A DNA stretch of 64,000 nt from an uncultured Bacteroidota bacterium (GTDB lineage Bacteria > Bacteroidota > Bacteroidia > Flavobacteriales_D > Crocinitomicaceae). This document shows, piece after piece, positions 34,039-44,693 of this stretch (position 1 is the first letter of the stretch; each line of letters opens with the position of its first letter). The translations under genes were made by a program, and so were the position numbers. The DNA lies in contig CALCCB010000127.1 in the NCBI GenBank assembly GCA_937899625.1, positions 26,019 through 90,018 of the forward strand, written 5' to 3'. The notes beneath the pieces are model-generated. The model searched no databases, had not been told where the DNA came from, and was given only the letters and a program-made list of their open reading frames with translations.

Positions 34039-36303
34039 ATGGCTAAGATCCGTAAACAAGATGCGCTTGATTACCACTCTTCAGGAAGACCTGGAAAGAT
34101 CGAGGTAATTCCGACAAAACCATATTCCTCCCAAAGGGATCTGTCTCTGGCTTACTCTCCAGGGGTTGCAGAACCATGTCTCAGGATTGCTGAAAACAAG
34201 GAGGATGTTTACAAATACACGTCAAAATCGAATTTAGTAGCTGTAATTTCCAACGGAACTGCTGTTTTGGGATTGGGTGATATTGGCCCAGAAGCTTCCA
34301 AGCCTGTTATGGAGGGGAAAGGTCTTCTATTTAAAATCTTTGCGGACATAGATGTTTTTGATATTGAAGTTGATGCAAAAGACCCTGAACTTTTTATTCA
34401 AACAGTAAAGGCAATAGCACCAACTTTCGGAGGTATTAACCTCGAAGACATTAAAGCGCCAGAGGCTTTTGAGATCGAAAGAAGGCTTAAAGAAGAACTT
34501 GATATTCCGATCATGCATGATGACCAGCATGGAACGGCGATCATTTCTTCCGCTGCTCTTTTGAACGCTTTGGAGATCGCCAACAAAAAGATCGAAAAGG
34601 TAAAGATCGTGGTGTCGGGAGCTGGAGCTTCAGCATTGAGTTGTGCTCGACTCTATCATGCATTGGGAGCAAAGTTGGAGAACATTTTTATGTTTGACTC
34701 TAAGGGCTTGATCCACAGCGGAAGGACGGATCTTGACGAAATGAAAAAACTTTTCTCTGGACATAAAAAGGACATCGCTTTTGAGGAGGCTTTTAAAAAA
34801 GCAGATGTATTTCTTGGCTTGTCAAGAGGTGGATTGGTTTCTAAGGAAATGATCGCAGTTATGGCCAAGGATCCTATCGTTCTTGCTTTAGCGAATCCGG
34901 AGCCGGAAATTTCTTACAAGGAAGCAACTTCGGTTAGAAAAGACATTATCATGGCTACAGGACGTTCTGATCATCCGAATCAGGTAAACAACGTTCTTGG
35001 TTTCCCATTCATTTTTCGAGGGGCTCTCGATGTAAGGGCTACAACTATCAACGAAGAAATGAAACTTGCTGCCGTAAAAGCAATCGCGTCACTAGCAAAA
35101 GAAACGATTCCGGAAGAGGTGGTTGAGGCATATGGAGAAAAGAGCATCTCTTTTGGTAGAGATCAGATCATTCCAAAACCACTCGATCCTCGTTTGATCT
35201 ATTATGTTGCGCCTGCTGTTGCTCGTGCAGCTATGGATTCAGGTGTTGCCAGAGAGCCGATCAAGGATTGGGATGCATATGAAATGGAACTTAAGAACCG
35301 TTTGGGTCTTGATAATAAGTTGGTAAGAAATATTACCGAAAAGGCTCAAGCGAATCCTAAGCGGGTTGTTTTTGCAGAAGCCGATAATATAAAGATCTTG
35401 AAAGCAGCACAAACCGCTTGGGAAGAAGGTGTGGCAATGCCTATCCTTCTTGGAAAAAGAAACAAGATTGAAAAATTGATCGCAGAATATAGCATTGAGA
35501 TTCCGGACACACAGATCATTGACCCGAAAAGTGAAGAGGAAGAGGAAAGGAGGATCTTATTTGGTAAGAAATTCTTTGAAAAAAGAATGCGTAAAGGCTT
35601 TACCGAATTCGAATCTATTCAGATCATGCGCGAAAGAAATCACTTTGGTGCTATGATGGTAGAAATGGGTGATGCTGACGCAATGATTTCAGGGATCACC
35701 AGAAATTATAGAGACGTTGTACGTCCCGCGATACAGACGGTTGGTTTACAGAAAGATGTTAAAACCATTTCAGGAATGTACATTCTTGTAACGAAGAAAG
35801 GGCCATTGTTCCTTGCTGATACGACGATTAACTTGAATCCGACGGCAGAAGAGATCGCTGAGATCACAAGTAACGTGGCAAAGACGATTCGTAAATTCAA
35901 AGTGACCCCAAGAATTGCTCTTTTGAGTTATTCAAATTTTGGTTCGTCAACTGGTCCGGATGCAGATAAAATGGCGAAAGCGGTTCAAATCTTGCATGAA
36001 ACCAATCCAAACCTTATTGTGGATGGTGAAGTTCAGGCTAATTTTGCGCTTGATAACGAGTTGATGCTCGAGAAATTTTCCTTTTCAACTTTAGCGAATA
36101 AACAGGTGAATACATTGATCTTCCCAAATTTGTCATCAGGTAATATTGCATACAAGCTGTTACAAAAGATGACTGAAGTTGATGCTATCGGTCCAGTTTT
36201 GGTTGGCTTAAAGAAATCCGTTCACGTTTTACAAATGGGATCCTCTGTAAGAGAGATCGTTAACATGGTCAAGATCGCAGTTGTTGATGCCCAAAACAAA
36301 TAA
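34039..36303 (+). CDS. maeB: NADP-dependent malic enzyme with phosphotransacetylase-like domain
   Basis: 754-residue hybrid enzyme that converts malate to pyruvate and CO2, giving NADPH. The malic domain (about 1-425) contains [51 protein letters not shown] and the NADP-binding [15 protein letters not shown]. The C-terminal domain (about 430-754) resembles phosphate acetyltransferase ([49 protein letters not shown]) and in the E. coli homologue is regulatory rather than catalytic. It is followed 3 bases later by ruvA and then sprA, a gene order I know from other flavobacteria. Length and motifs are complete. Confidence 0.96.
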   Translation: MAKIRKQDALDYHSSGRPGKIEVIPTKPYSSQRDLSLAYSPGVAEPCLRIAENKEDVYKYTSKSNLVAVISNGTAVLGLGDIGPEASKPVMEGKGLLFKIFADIDVFDIEVDAKDPELFIQTVKAIAPTFGGINLEDIKAPEAFEIERRLKEELDIPIMHDDQHGTAIISSAALLNALEIANKKIEKVKIVVSGAGASALSCARLYHALGAKLENIFMFDSKGLIHSGRTDLDEMKKLFSGHKKDIAFEEAFKKADVFLGLSRGGLVSKEMIAVMAKDPIVLALANPEPEISYKEATSVRKDIIMATGRSDHPNQVNNVLGFPFIFRGALDVRATTINEEMKLAAVKAIASLAKETIPEEVVEAYGEKSISFGRDQIIPKPLDPRLIYYVAPAVARAAMDSGVAREPIKDWDAYEMELKNRLGLDNKLVRNITEKAQANPKRVVFAEADNIKILKAAQTAWEEGVAMPILLGKRNKIEKLIAEYSIEIPDTQIIDPKSEEEEERRILFGKKFFEKRMRKGFTEFESIQIMRERNHFGAMMVEMGDADAMISGITRNYRDVVRPAIQTVGLQKDVKTISGMYILVTKKGPLFLADTTINLNPTAEEIAEITSNVAKTIRKFKVTPRIALLSYSNFGSSTGPDADKMAKAVQILHETNPNLIVDGEVQANFALDNELMLEKFSFSTLANKQVNTLIFPNLSSGNIAYKLLQKMTEVDAIGPVLVGLKKSVHVLQMGSSVREIVNMVKIAVVDAQNK

Positions 36304-36306
36304 AGA

Positions 36307-36882
36307 ATGATCGTTCAGCTTCAAGGTAGATTAATTGAAAAGAATCCTACAGATCTTGTGATAGATTGTGGGGGTATAGGATATGGGGTAAAGATCTCAT
36401 TGAATACTTTTTCAAATCTTGGAGATGATGAAGCAGTTCGGGTGTACACCAAATTGATCGTTCGCGAAGACGCTCATTTGTTGTACGGATTCGCATCCAA
36501 AGAAGAACGAGAAATGTTTGAACATTTGATCTCTGTTTCAGGAATTGGTCCTAATACTGCTATGATCATGTTGTCCTCTATGCTCCCGGATGATATCGCT
36601 CAGGCGATCCAGAATGAAGATGTGAGGACAATTCAGAGTATAAAAGGAATTGGAGCAAAGACCGCACAGCGGGTAATTGTTGACTTGAAGGACAAAATGT
36701 TAAAAATGACATTTTCTTCTGAAAATATATTTACTCAAAACAATACGAATCGTTTTGATGCGTTAACAGCATTGATTTCACTGGGATTTGACAAAAAATC
36801 AGCTGAAAAGGCAATTGAAAAGGTTTCTTCAGGGGAAGACTCTGTTGAATTCCTGATCAAAGAAGCATTGAAGATATTATAA
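36307..36882 (+). CDS. ruvA: Holliday junction helicase subunit RuvA
   Basis: DNA-binding subunit that holds Holliday junctions for RuvB in branch migration. The 191-residue protein has an N-terminal OB domain (MIVQLQGRLIEKNPTDLVID), two helix-hairpin-helix motifs (ISVSGIGPNTAMIMLSSM and IQSIKGIGAKTAQRVIVDLK) and the C-terminal RuvB-binding three-helix domain (RFDALTALISLGFDKKSAEKAI). It follows maeB by 3 bases and its TAA stop shares a base with the ATG of sprA, implying translational coupling. ruvB is not in the window, which is usual in Bacteroidota. Confidence 0.97.
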   Translation: MIVQLQGRLIEKNPTDLVIDCGGIGYGVKISLNTFSNLGDDEAVRVYTKLIVREDAHLLYGFASKEEREMFEHLISVSGIGPNTAMIMLSSMLPDDIAQAIQNEDVRTIQSIKGIGAKTAQRVIVDLKDKMLKMTFSSENIFTQNNTNRFDALTALISLGFDKKSAEKAIEKVSSGEDSVEFLIKEALKIL

Positions 36883-39800
36883 TGAATAGAATACTGCTTT
36901 TGAGAACGACAAAACACGTTGGGCTGCTACTTGTGCAGCTGCTGTTCGCACATGCATTATTTGCACAGGATCCTGACACAACACTATTATACCCTATTTC
37001 AAATAGCAACGATCCTACCCAGACTTCGCAGCAGAGCTTCGATCTTGGAGACCCAACCTCTGTAAATCAAACGATCGTGTATGATCCGATCACAGGAACA
37101 TACGTTTTCAAAGAAACGATGGGAACAAATGTCAATTATCGAAATCCTTCGATGATGACACTTGAAGAATACATCGAATATGAGCGTCAGAAATCATTGC
37201 GTGAGAACTGGAAAGACCGTATCGATGAGCAAACTGCCGAAGGACAGCCGTTTGAGCTACCGATCAAAATCGGGTCTAAAGCATTTGAAAATTTCTTTGG
37301 CTCAGATGAGATCACTATTCGTCCGCAAGGGTCCGTCGAATTATCCTTTGGGGTGAACTCGTCACGTTATGACAATCCTATTCTCCCGGTAAAGCAGAGG
37401 AGGATAACTCGATTTGATTTTCAGCAGCAGATCCAGATGAATCTTGTGGGTCAGATCGGAACAAAATTAAAGATCGGAACCAGCTATAACACACAGGCAG
37501 CCTTTGATTTTGATAACATTTCAAAATTGGAATATACGGGTGATGAAGATCAGATCATGCAAAAGATCGAATTAGGAAACGTTGCCATGGAACTTCCGAC
37601 TTCATTGATCCAGGGTTCACAAACCTTGTTTGGAGCTAAGACCCAAATGAAGTTTGGTCGATCAACGGTAGACCTTATCGCTGCATCTTCGAAGGGAAAA
37701 AGACAAGAGATCAACATCACAGGTAAAGCGCAGGTGCAGAAATTTGAGTTATCTGCAGATAATTATGAGGCCAATCGACACTATTTCCTGAACCTTTATC
37801 ATCATGACCATTATGATGAGGCAATGTCGACAATGCCGATTGTTAACTCAACGACCTATATCACGCGTATGGAAGTTTGGGTAACCAACCGAACAAACAA
37901 CACTGAAAACACAAGAAACATTCTGGCATTTGCCGATTTAGGAGAAGCTAAACCTGAAAACTGGCAAGGTAACCCTGGGTCAGCGGCTGCGACGGATCTT
38001 CCTGACAATGATGCGAATGGACTATATGCTTGGGCAGCTGGTCAGCCATTGGTTAGAAGCTTTGTGAATTCTGTTTCGGCATTGTCTTCTCAGGTGGTTT
38101 CACCAGGGCCATTCCAACAGGCGATCGAATATGAAAAGGTTGAGAATGCAAGAAAATTGACTGAGCAGGAATTCTCCTACAATGCCTTATTAGGATATAT
38201 TTCATTGAACCTTCCATTAAATAATGATGAAGTTCTTGCTGTAGCTTATGAGTACACTTATCGGGGAGAGACTTATCAGGTAGGTGAGTTTTCTACAGAC
38301 GGTTCAAGTGGACAAGAGGCCCTTTTATTGAAGCTTTTGAAACCAACTATCACGAACCCGAATAATAAAGTTTGGGATTTGATGATGAAAAACGTGTATT
38401 CCATTGGTGCTTACCAAGTGGATCAGCAGGGTTTCAGGATCGATCTACTTTACAATAACCCAGAAACTTCAGTTTTAGTTCCTTTCTTCCCTTATCCGGG
38501 AGTAGATGACCGACAGTTGGTCACACTACTTGATATGGATAAATTGAATCAGAACAATCAGCCATTCAGTGATGGTGTTTTTGACTTTGTTCCGATTGAT
38601 TTCAATGGTAACCGAGCAGAAAATGGAGGTACCATTAACCGAAGAAATGGTAGGATCTATTTCTCAACCGTTGAGCCATTCGGTAAGACATTAGCAACAA
38701 AACTTCAAGGGGCGGGAATACCTGATGTAGTGATCGATCAGGTAGCATTTACTGAACTTTACGACTCAACAAAAACGGCTGCTCAGCAGATCCCAAGCAA
38801 GAACAGATTCAGTTTCAAAGGAGAATATCAGAGCTCGATTTCATCGGATATTCCATTGAATGCTTTGAATGTGCCTCAAGGTGCCGTTTCTGTTACTGCG
38901 GGTGGTATCAAATTGACAGAAGGGGTTGATTACACGGTCGATTACAACCTTGGTCGTGTGAAGATCCTGAATAGTGGTCTATTAGAGTCAAATACGCCAA
39001 TTAAGATCTCGATCGAGAGTAATTCCGTATTTGGATTTCAGGCAAGATCCTTAATGGGAGCGCACTACAACTATCGCTTCAACGAGAATTTCAATATAGG
39101 AGGTACTTGGATGCGAATGATGGAGCGTCCAGTAACACAGAAAGTAGATTATGGAAGTGAGCCGTTCAAGAACAATATTCTTGGCCTGGATGTAGCCTGG
39201 AGAACAGATCTTCCATTCCTGACAAAACTGGTAGATATGTTACCGGTCATTTCCACGACCCAAAAGTCTTCACTCTCCTTTACTGGTGAATTTGCGCATT
39301 TAATACCTGGTCAACCAAGAGCGATCAACAAGGACGGAACCTCATACATTGATGATTTTGAAGGAGCTCAGAGCACCATAGATCTCCGTTCGGTAACTGC
39401 CTGGAGATTGGCTTCTGTACCACAAGGTCAACCCGATCTGTTCCCTGAGGCCATCAACAAGGATCTTTCTGCTGGTTTTAAAAGAGCAAAAACAGCATGG
39501 TACTTAATTGACCCGTTGTTCTATCAGAACAATGCGTTAACTCCACAGCATATCAAGGATGATCCAACAATGCTTTCGGATAGCCGAATGAGGATCGTGA
39601 ATCAGACCGACATTTTCCCGAATCTACAACAGCAGTATGGTTCTATTCCAAACATTCCAATTCTGGAACTAGGATATTATCCAAGAGAAAGGGGAATGTA
39701 CAACTATGATACAACCGACACTTACAATCCCGATGGAACATTTGTCGATCCTGAAAATAGATGGGGAGGTGTAATGCGTGCGCTAACAACGAATGACTTC

Positions 39801-42800
39801 GAATTAACGAATATTGAATTCATTCAATTCTGGGTTCTTGATCCATTTAATGAGGATGCTGAAAATGCTGATCCAAACTCAGCAATGACGGGGGGAGATC
39901 TTTATTTCAACCTTGGAAATATTTCAGAAGACATTTTACCGGATTCAAGAAAAAGTTACGAAAGCGGTCTTCCACCATTTGGGACTTCATCAACCGACAA
40001 TTTAGACACAACAGCATGGGCGAGATTATCGTCTCAGCAGATCGTTGTGAATGCTTTTGATAATGATCCGGAAGCGAGGGGGAATCAGGATATTGGATTG
40101 GATGGTTGGAATGATGCCCAGGAAAAAATTGCCTATCAGCAATTCGTCAATTGGGTACAAAATAATGCGACTATTGATCCTGCAGTGAAAGCGGCGATGA
40201 TAGCGGACCCTTCGAACGATAATTACAACTTCTACCGTGATGACAATTACGATGATGCCCAGCTGAACATTCTTGAACGATACAAGAAGTACAACGGGAT
40301 GGAGGGGAACTCCCCAACGACGGAAATGTCTGTGAATGAAAACCTTGAGGGTTATCCGACTCAGGCCACGAATGTACCTGACATTGAGGACATCAACCAG
40401 GATAATAACTTGTCAGAGTCCGAAAGTTACTTCCAGTACAAAGTTGGTTTGAGGCCAAACCAAATGCAGGTTGGTACGAACTATATCACGAACGTTCAGG
40501 TGTATCAAAATGGAAATAAAACTGAAAAGTGGTATCAGTTTAAAGTTCCGATCAAAGATTTTGAAAAGCGCGTAAACGGAATTCAGGATTTCAGATCGAT
40601 TCGTTTCATGCGAATGTTCCTGAAGGACTTTGATGAAGAAGTGGTTCTTCGATTTGCAAGATTGGAATTTGTACGGGGTGAGTGGAGAAGATATCTGGAA
40701 GATCTTACACAGCCGGGAGAGAGTGTTCAAACTGATCCTAACTTGACAACCTTCAATATTGCTGCTGTTAACGTTGAAGAAAATGATCAGCGTGAACCGA
40801 TCAAGTACGAAATTCCTCCTGGTATTATTCGTGAGATCGATCCATCTCAAACCTATCAGCGACAGTTGAATGAGCAGTCACTCGTCCTTGACGTTTGTAA
40901 CTTACAGGATGGAGATGCACGCGCGGCCTACAAAAATGTTCAGTTTGATGTTCGAACATACAAGAAGCTGAAAATGTATGTCCATGCCGAAGAAGTCGAT
41001 CCGCTTATTCCATTCAACAACGAGGACCTAACACTTTTCGTTCGTCTCGGAACGGATTACAACGACAACTATTATGAGTATGAACTTCCATTGTATGAAA
41101 CACAATGGGGTGCAACTCTAGCTGAGGATATCTGGCCGGAGATCAACAATGTCGAAATCATTTTCGACGATCTTTTGGAATTGAAAAAGGAAAGAAATAA
41201 AAAGATCGAACAGGGTATTACTTCTGTGGCGTATAGCTTAGAATATTCTGCAATCGATCCAAAGAATCCGAAACGATTATTGAAGGTGAAAGGAAGTCCG
41301 AACCTTCAGGGAATGAGGACGATCATGGTAGGTGTTCGTAATCCTCATATCAATTCAGATAATCCTTGGCCTGACAAAGATGAAGCGGAATGTGTGATCG
41401 TTTGGATCAACGAGTTGCGATTGACTGATTTTGTGAGTGAAGGAGGTTCCGCAGCTGTTGCACAGATGCAGGTTCAGGCTGCTGATTTCGCAACACTTCA
41501 AATGTCAGGAAATTATTCAGGTATTAACTGGGGAAGTGTGGAATCCAGGGTTCAAGACAGGCAGCGAGATCAGAGAATGGGCTTTGACTTGAATTCGAAT
41601 GTTCAGTTGGGTCAGTTCTTCGGTCGTCAGGCAAAAATGACCTTGCCTTTCTTCTATGGTTACTCAGTAGGGGTTGTTAACCCAGAATATGACCCATACA
41701 ATCCAGATGTTCAATTGGCAGGTTATGATGCCCAGACAAGATCTGAAAGAGCACGGGATGGTCAGGATTTCACTGAGCGTAAATCGTACAATTTCACCGG
41801 AGTGCGAAAAGAAATGAAAGCAGGTGCTACACCTCATTTCTGGCGTATTTCCAATTGGTCTTTGAACTATGCGTATTCTGAGAATCTAAGGAGAGACTTC
41901 AATACGAACTATGATAGAACAAAGACATGGAATGGTGGATTGAACTATAATTATTCATTCCAGACAAAGCCAGTCGAACCTTTCAAGAAGGTGAAGTTCA
42001 TGCAGAAGTCAAAATGGTTTGCCCTGATCAGAGATGTAAACTTCTATTTGACACCTAAGAACATATCGTTCACGAATGACCTTTTGAGAACCTATAATGA
42101 GCGACAAGTAAGAAACAACCTTGTCCCTGATTATGAATTTGCTCCTCTTTATCTTAAGAGATTTAACTGGAACAGAAATTATAACCTTGGATATGATATC
42201 ACCAAGAACCTGAAATTCTCATTCAGTGCTTCGAATCGATCTATTTTTGAAGAAGGAGATGGTGCGGTGAATCGCAAGGAAGATCCTTTGGCATATCAGG
42301 CATTTAAGGACACTATTGCAAGTCAGATGAGCACCTTTGGAAGGTCAATGGACTATTCTCACAATTATAGTTTGAATTATACGCTTCCGTTGGACAAACT
42401 TCCGATCACGGACTGGATGAGTGCCAATGTAAAATATACAGGAACCTACAACTGGCAAAGAGCACCTCTTGGTCAATCTGAGTTCGGTAATACGATCCAG
42501 AATAACCGTCAGATCAACATGACAGCCCAGGCTAACTTTACGAATCTTTACAATAAAGTTCCATACCTGAAAAAAATCACAACGGATGGTCGAAATTCTA
42601 GAGGATCTGTTGCTGCTAAAGGATCAGGAGGCGCTGGTCGTAACCTTGGGAACGGACAAAACAAAGGCGGTTCAACCTTGCCGGATAAGTTGGAGCCTCC
42701 AAAGCCAATTGAGGAAATGACTCCGAAAGAATTAAAGAAATGGGAGCGTGAAAAGAGAAGATTCGAGCGTAAGAAAAAACGCGAGGAGGCTGAAAAGAAG

Positions 42801-44216
42801 CGAGGAGGTAAGGTACACCCAGTGGCTGGTTTTGTCGGTAGATTATTGATGACCGTACGAAATGTATCAGGAACCTATGCTTTGAATGATGGGACAATGC
42901 TACCGGGATATAATCAGGAATCGAGTGTTCTAGGCTTCAACAATAACTTTAGCGCACCTCTAGCAGGCTTTGTATTCGGACAGCAGAGATATGACCTTTG
43001 GGGACGTGAAACAGGCTATAATATCGCAACAACAGCTTCTTCAAACGGTTGGCTTGTTCAAAATGAAAATCTGAATAAGCAATATACGATAACGCACACT
43101 CAGAATTTGAATTTGAGAGCAAGTCTAGAGCCGATGAAAGATCTAACCATCGAATTAACGGCGACAAGAACTTACGGAAACAATTCAACTGAATTCTATC
43201 GTTGGAATGAGTCAACAACGCAATTTGAAAGTCAGAGTAAGTTTGAAACAGGAACGTTGACCTATTCAACAGTATCCATTGGTTCTGCTTTTGCTTTACT
43301 TGATAAAGAATACCGTTCAGGAACCTTCGACAATCTGTTAGCGAACAGAGAGTTAGTTTCTCAGTTGCTAGGCGCTACGAATTCAAATTCAAACCAGTTG
43401 ATCTCAGGTTACTATAGCGGATACAATGGCTCACAACAGGAGGTTGTTACAGGAGCTTTCCTTACCAGCTACACGAACAACTCGATCAACGAAAAGAATA
43501 TTAATCCGGTAAAGAATGCACCGCTTCCAAACTGGTCGATCAACTACAACGGATTAAACAAATTCGAATTCGCGAAGAAATATGTCAAGAATTTTGTGAT
43601 CAGACATGCCTATAGCTCTACGGTGAGTGTTTCTGGACTAACGACGAACCTTAATGCTGAATTTGATCCTGATGGTAGTGCTTCTGCTCTTGATATCAAC
43701 AACAACTTTATTGCTGCTCGTCAGCTTCAGAATGTAACGATCTCAGAGCGTTTCTCTCCATTGATTGGTTTTGATGCAACTTGGAACATTAAGAACCAGG
43801 GATTGATCACGAAATTTGAATTCAAGAAAGATCGAAGTGCAACTTTATCACTGAACAACAATCAGGTGACTGAAGTTTTGGGTGCGGAATGGGTGATCGG
43901 AACCGGATATCGTTTCACGAAAGTGAAGCTTCCGTTTGACCGAATCCCTGCAGCTGATCTGAACGTAAGATTCGATATGTCCTTCAGAGACAACCTTACT
44001 GTAATCAGAAAGATCGTTGAGAACACGAATCAGGCAACAGCAGGTCAACGAGTGATCTCGATCAAGTCTTCAGCGGACTACAACGTGACTCAGAATCTTA
44101 CGGTTCAGTTGTATTATGATCAGGTGATCAACACGCCGAAAGTTGCTACATCATATCCAACAGGGAATATGAGTACGGGAATTCGTCTTCGATTCAATTT
44201 AGCAGGAGTACAGTAA
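36882..44216 (+). CDS. sprA: SprA, giant outer-membrane translocon of type IX secretion
   Basis: 2444-residue protein, the 36-strand outer-membrane pore (SprA/Sov) through which T9SS cargo leaves the cell. The first 29 residues are a signal peptide ending LLFAHALFAQ. The rest is beta-rich, with many alternating aromatic/polar strands, e.g. FELPIKIGSKAFENFFGS near the beginning and many NY/YNYSF barrel strands after residue 1600. A Lys/Glu-rich loop (about 1945-1980, EMTPKELKKWEREKRRFER) and a Gly/Asn/Ser stretch before it are probable periplasmic or surface insertions. Length is typical (about 2300-2500). It overlaps ruvA and the next GNAT gene by one base each. Its cargo in this window would include the genes at 16527, 21507 and 32415. 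Confidence 0.96.
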   Translation: MNRILLLRTTKHVGLLLVQLLFAHALFAQDPDTTLLYPISNSNDPTQTSQQSFDLGDPTSVNQTIVYDPITGTYVFKETMGTNVNYRNPSMMTLEEYIEYERQKSLRENWKDRIDEQTAEGQPFELPIKIGSKAFENFFGSDEITIRPQGSVELSFGVNSSRYDNPILPVKQRRITRFDFQQQIQMNLVGQIGTKLKIGTSYNTQAAFDFDNISKLEYTGDEDQIMQKIELGNVAMELPTSLIQGSQTLFGAKTQMKFGRSTVDLIAASSKGKRQEINITGKAQVQKFELSADNYEANRHYFLNLYHHDHYDEAMSTMPIVNSTTYITRMEVWVTNRTNNTENTRNILAFADLGEAKPENWQGNPGSAAATDLPDNDANGLYAWAAGQPLVRSFVNSVSALSSQVVSPGPFQQAIEYEKVENARKLTEQEFSYNALLGYISLNLPLNNDEVLAVAYEYTYRGETYQVGEFSTDGSSGQEALLLKLLKPTITNPNNKVWDLMMKNVYSIGAYQVDQQGFRIDLLYNNPETSVLVPFFPYPGVDDRQLVTLLDMDKLNQNNQPFSDGVFDFVPIDFNGNRAENGGTINRRNGRIYFSTVEPFGKTLATKLQGAGIPDVVIDQVAFTELYDSTKTAAQQIPSKNRFSFKGEYQSSISSDIPLNALNVPQGAVSVTAGGIKLTEGVDYTVDYNLGRVKILNSGLLESNTPIKISIESNSVFGFQARSLMGAHYNYRFNENFNIGGTWMRMMERPVTQKVDYGSEPFKNNILGLDVAWRTDLPFLTKLVDMLPVISTTQKSSLSFTGEFAHLIPGQPRAINKDGTSYIDDFEGAQSTIDLRSVTAWRLASVPQGQPDLFPEAINKDLSAGFKRAKTAWYLIDPLFYQNNALTPQHIKDDPTMLSDSRMRIVNQTDIFPNLQQQYGSIPNIPILELGYYPRERGMYNYDTTDTYNPDGTFVDPENRWGGVMRALTTNDFELTNIEFIQFWVLDPFNEDAENADPNSAMTGGDLYFNLGNISEDILPDSRKSYESGLPPFGTSSTDNLDTTAWARLSSQQIVVNAFDNDPEARGNQDIGLDGWNDAQEKIAYQQFVNWVQNNATIDPAVKAAMIADPSNDNYNFYRDDNYDDAQLNILERYKKYNGMEGNSPTTEMSVNENLEGYPTQATNVPDIEDINQDNNLSESESYFQYKVGLRPNQMQVGTNYITNVQVYQNGNKTEKWYQFKVPIKDFEKRVNGIQDFRSIRFMRMFLKDFDEEVVLRFARLEFVRGEWRRYLEDLTQPGESVQTDPNLTTFNIAAVNVEENDQREPIKYEIPPGIIREIDPSQTYQRQLNEQSLVLDVCNLQDGDARAAYKNVQFDVRTYKKLKMYVHAEEVDPLIPFNNEDLTLFVRLGTDYNDNYYEYELPLYETQWGATLAEDIWPEINNVEIIFDDLLELKKERNKKIEQGITSVAYSLEYSAIDPKNPKRLLKVKGSPNLQGMRTIMVGVRNPHINSDNPWPDKDEAECVIVWINELRLTDFVSEGGSAAVAQMQVQAADFATLQMSGNYSGINWGSVESRVQDRQRDQRMGFDLNSNVQLGQFFGRQAKMTLPFFYGYSVGVVNPEYDPYNPDVQLAGYDAQTRSERARDGQDFTERKSYNFTGVRKEMKAGATPHFWRISNWSLNYAYSENLRRDFNTNYDRTKTWNGGLNYNYSFQTKPVEPFKKVKFMQKSKWFALIRDVNFYLTPKNISFTNDLLRTYNERQVRNNLVPDYEFAPLYLKRFNWNRNYNLGYDITKNLKFSFSASNRSIFEEGDGAVNRKEDPLAYQAFKDTIASQMSTFGRSMDYSHNYSLNYTLPLDKLPITDWMSANVKYTGTYNWQRAPLGQSEFGNTIQNNRQINMTAQANFTNLYNKVPYLKKITTDGRNSRGSVAAKGSGGAGRNLGNGQNKGGSTLPDKLEPPKPIEEMTPKELKKWEREKRRFERKKKREEAEKKRGGKVHPVAGFVGRLLMTVRNVSGTYALNDGTMLPGYNQESSVLGFNNNFSAPLAGFVFGQQRYDLWGRETGYNIATTASSNGWLVQNENLNKQYTITHTQNLNLRASLEPMKDLTIELTATRTYGNNSTEFYRWNESTTQFESQSKFETGTLTYSTVSIGSAFALLDKEYRSGTFDNLLANRELVSQLLGATNSNSNQLISGYYSGYNGSQQEVVTGAFLTSYTNNSINEKNINPVKNAPLPNWSINYNGLNKFEFAKKYVKNFVIRHAYSSTVSVSGLTTNLNAEFDPDGSASALDINNNFIAARQLQNVTISERFSPLIGFDATWNIKNQGLITKFEFKKDRSATLSLNNNQVTEVLGAEWVIGTGYRFTKVKLPFDRIPAADLNVRFDMSFRDNLTVIRKIVENTNQATAGQRVISIKSSADYNVTQNLTVQLYYDQVINTPKVATSYPTGNMSTGIRLRFNLAGVQ

Positions 44217-44662
44217 TGATCTCAATTCGCAAAGCAAAGCGAGGTGACGAAGATCAGATCATGAATTTGATCAAAGGTTTGGCTGAGTACGAAAAAGCCC
44301 CTGAGCAAGTCGTTAATACTGCCGAGGAACTTGGTAATGATCTATTTGAGCTTCATGCATGTGATGCATTCGTCGCTGAAGAGTCAGGATCGATTAAAGG
44401 GTTTGCTTTATTCTATACAAATTATTCTACCTGGAAGGGGAAATGCCTTTATCTGGAAGATCTGTATATCTTACCTGAATACCGCCGAACTGGTGTCGGA
44501 TCAATGTTATTTGATGAAGTTATTCAAGAGGCAAAAAGAAGGAAGGTCCGCAGAATGGATTGGCAGGTACTTGATTGGAATGAACCCGCCATCAATTTTT
44601 ATAAAAAGAAAGGAGCCTTACTTGATCCAGAGTGGGTGAACGGTAGATTATTCTTTGAATGA
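44216..44662 (+). CDS. GNAT N-acetyltransferase, diamine acetyltransferase-like
   Basis: 148-residue acetyl-CoA-dependent acetyltransferase. IRKAKRGDEDQIMNLIKGLA starts the fold; YLEDLYILPEYRRTGVGSMLF contains the acetyl-CoA pyrophosphate loop (R-R-x-G-x-G), and DWQVLDWNEPAINFYKKKGA is the C-terminal substrate and Tyr region. The opening AEYEKAPEQV and LYLEDLYI resemble spermidine/spermine or thialysine acetyltransferases (SSAT2 type), so a polyamine or lysine-like substrate is plausible. The start codon shares a base with the stop of sprA. In many flavobacteria other genes follow sprA, so its coupling with a T9SS gene here is of note but not explained. Confidence 0.9.
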   Translation: MISIRKAKRGDEDQIMNLIKGLAEYEKAPEQVVNTAEELGNDLFELHACDAFVAEESGSIKGFALFYTNYSTWKGKCLYLEDLYILPEYRRTGVGSMLFDEVIQEAKRRKVRRMDWQVLDWNEPAINFYKKKGALLDPEWVNGRLFFE

Positions 44663-44693
44663 ACTATTCAGCTTATAACTTGTTCTTCAGAAG

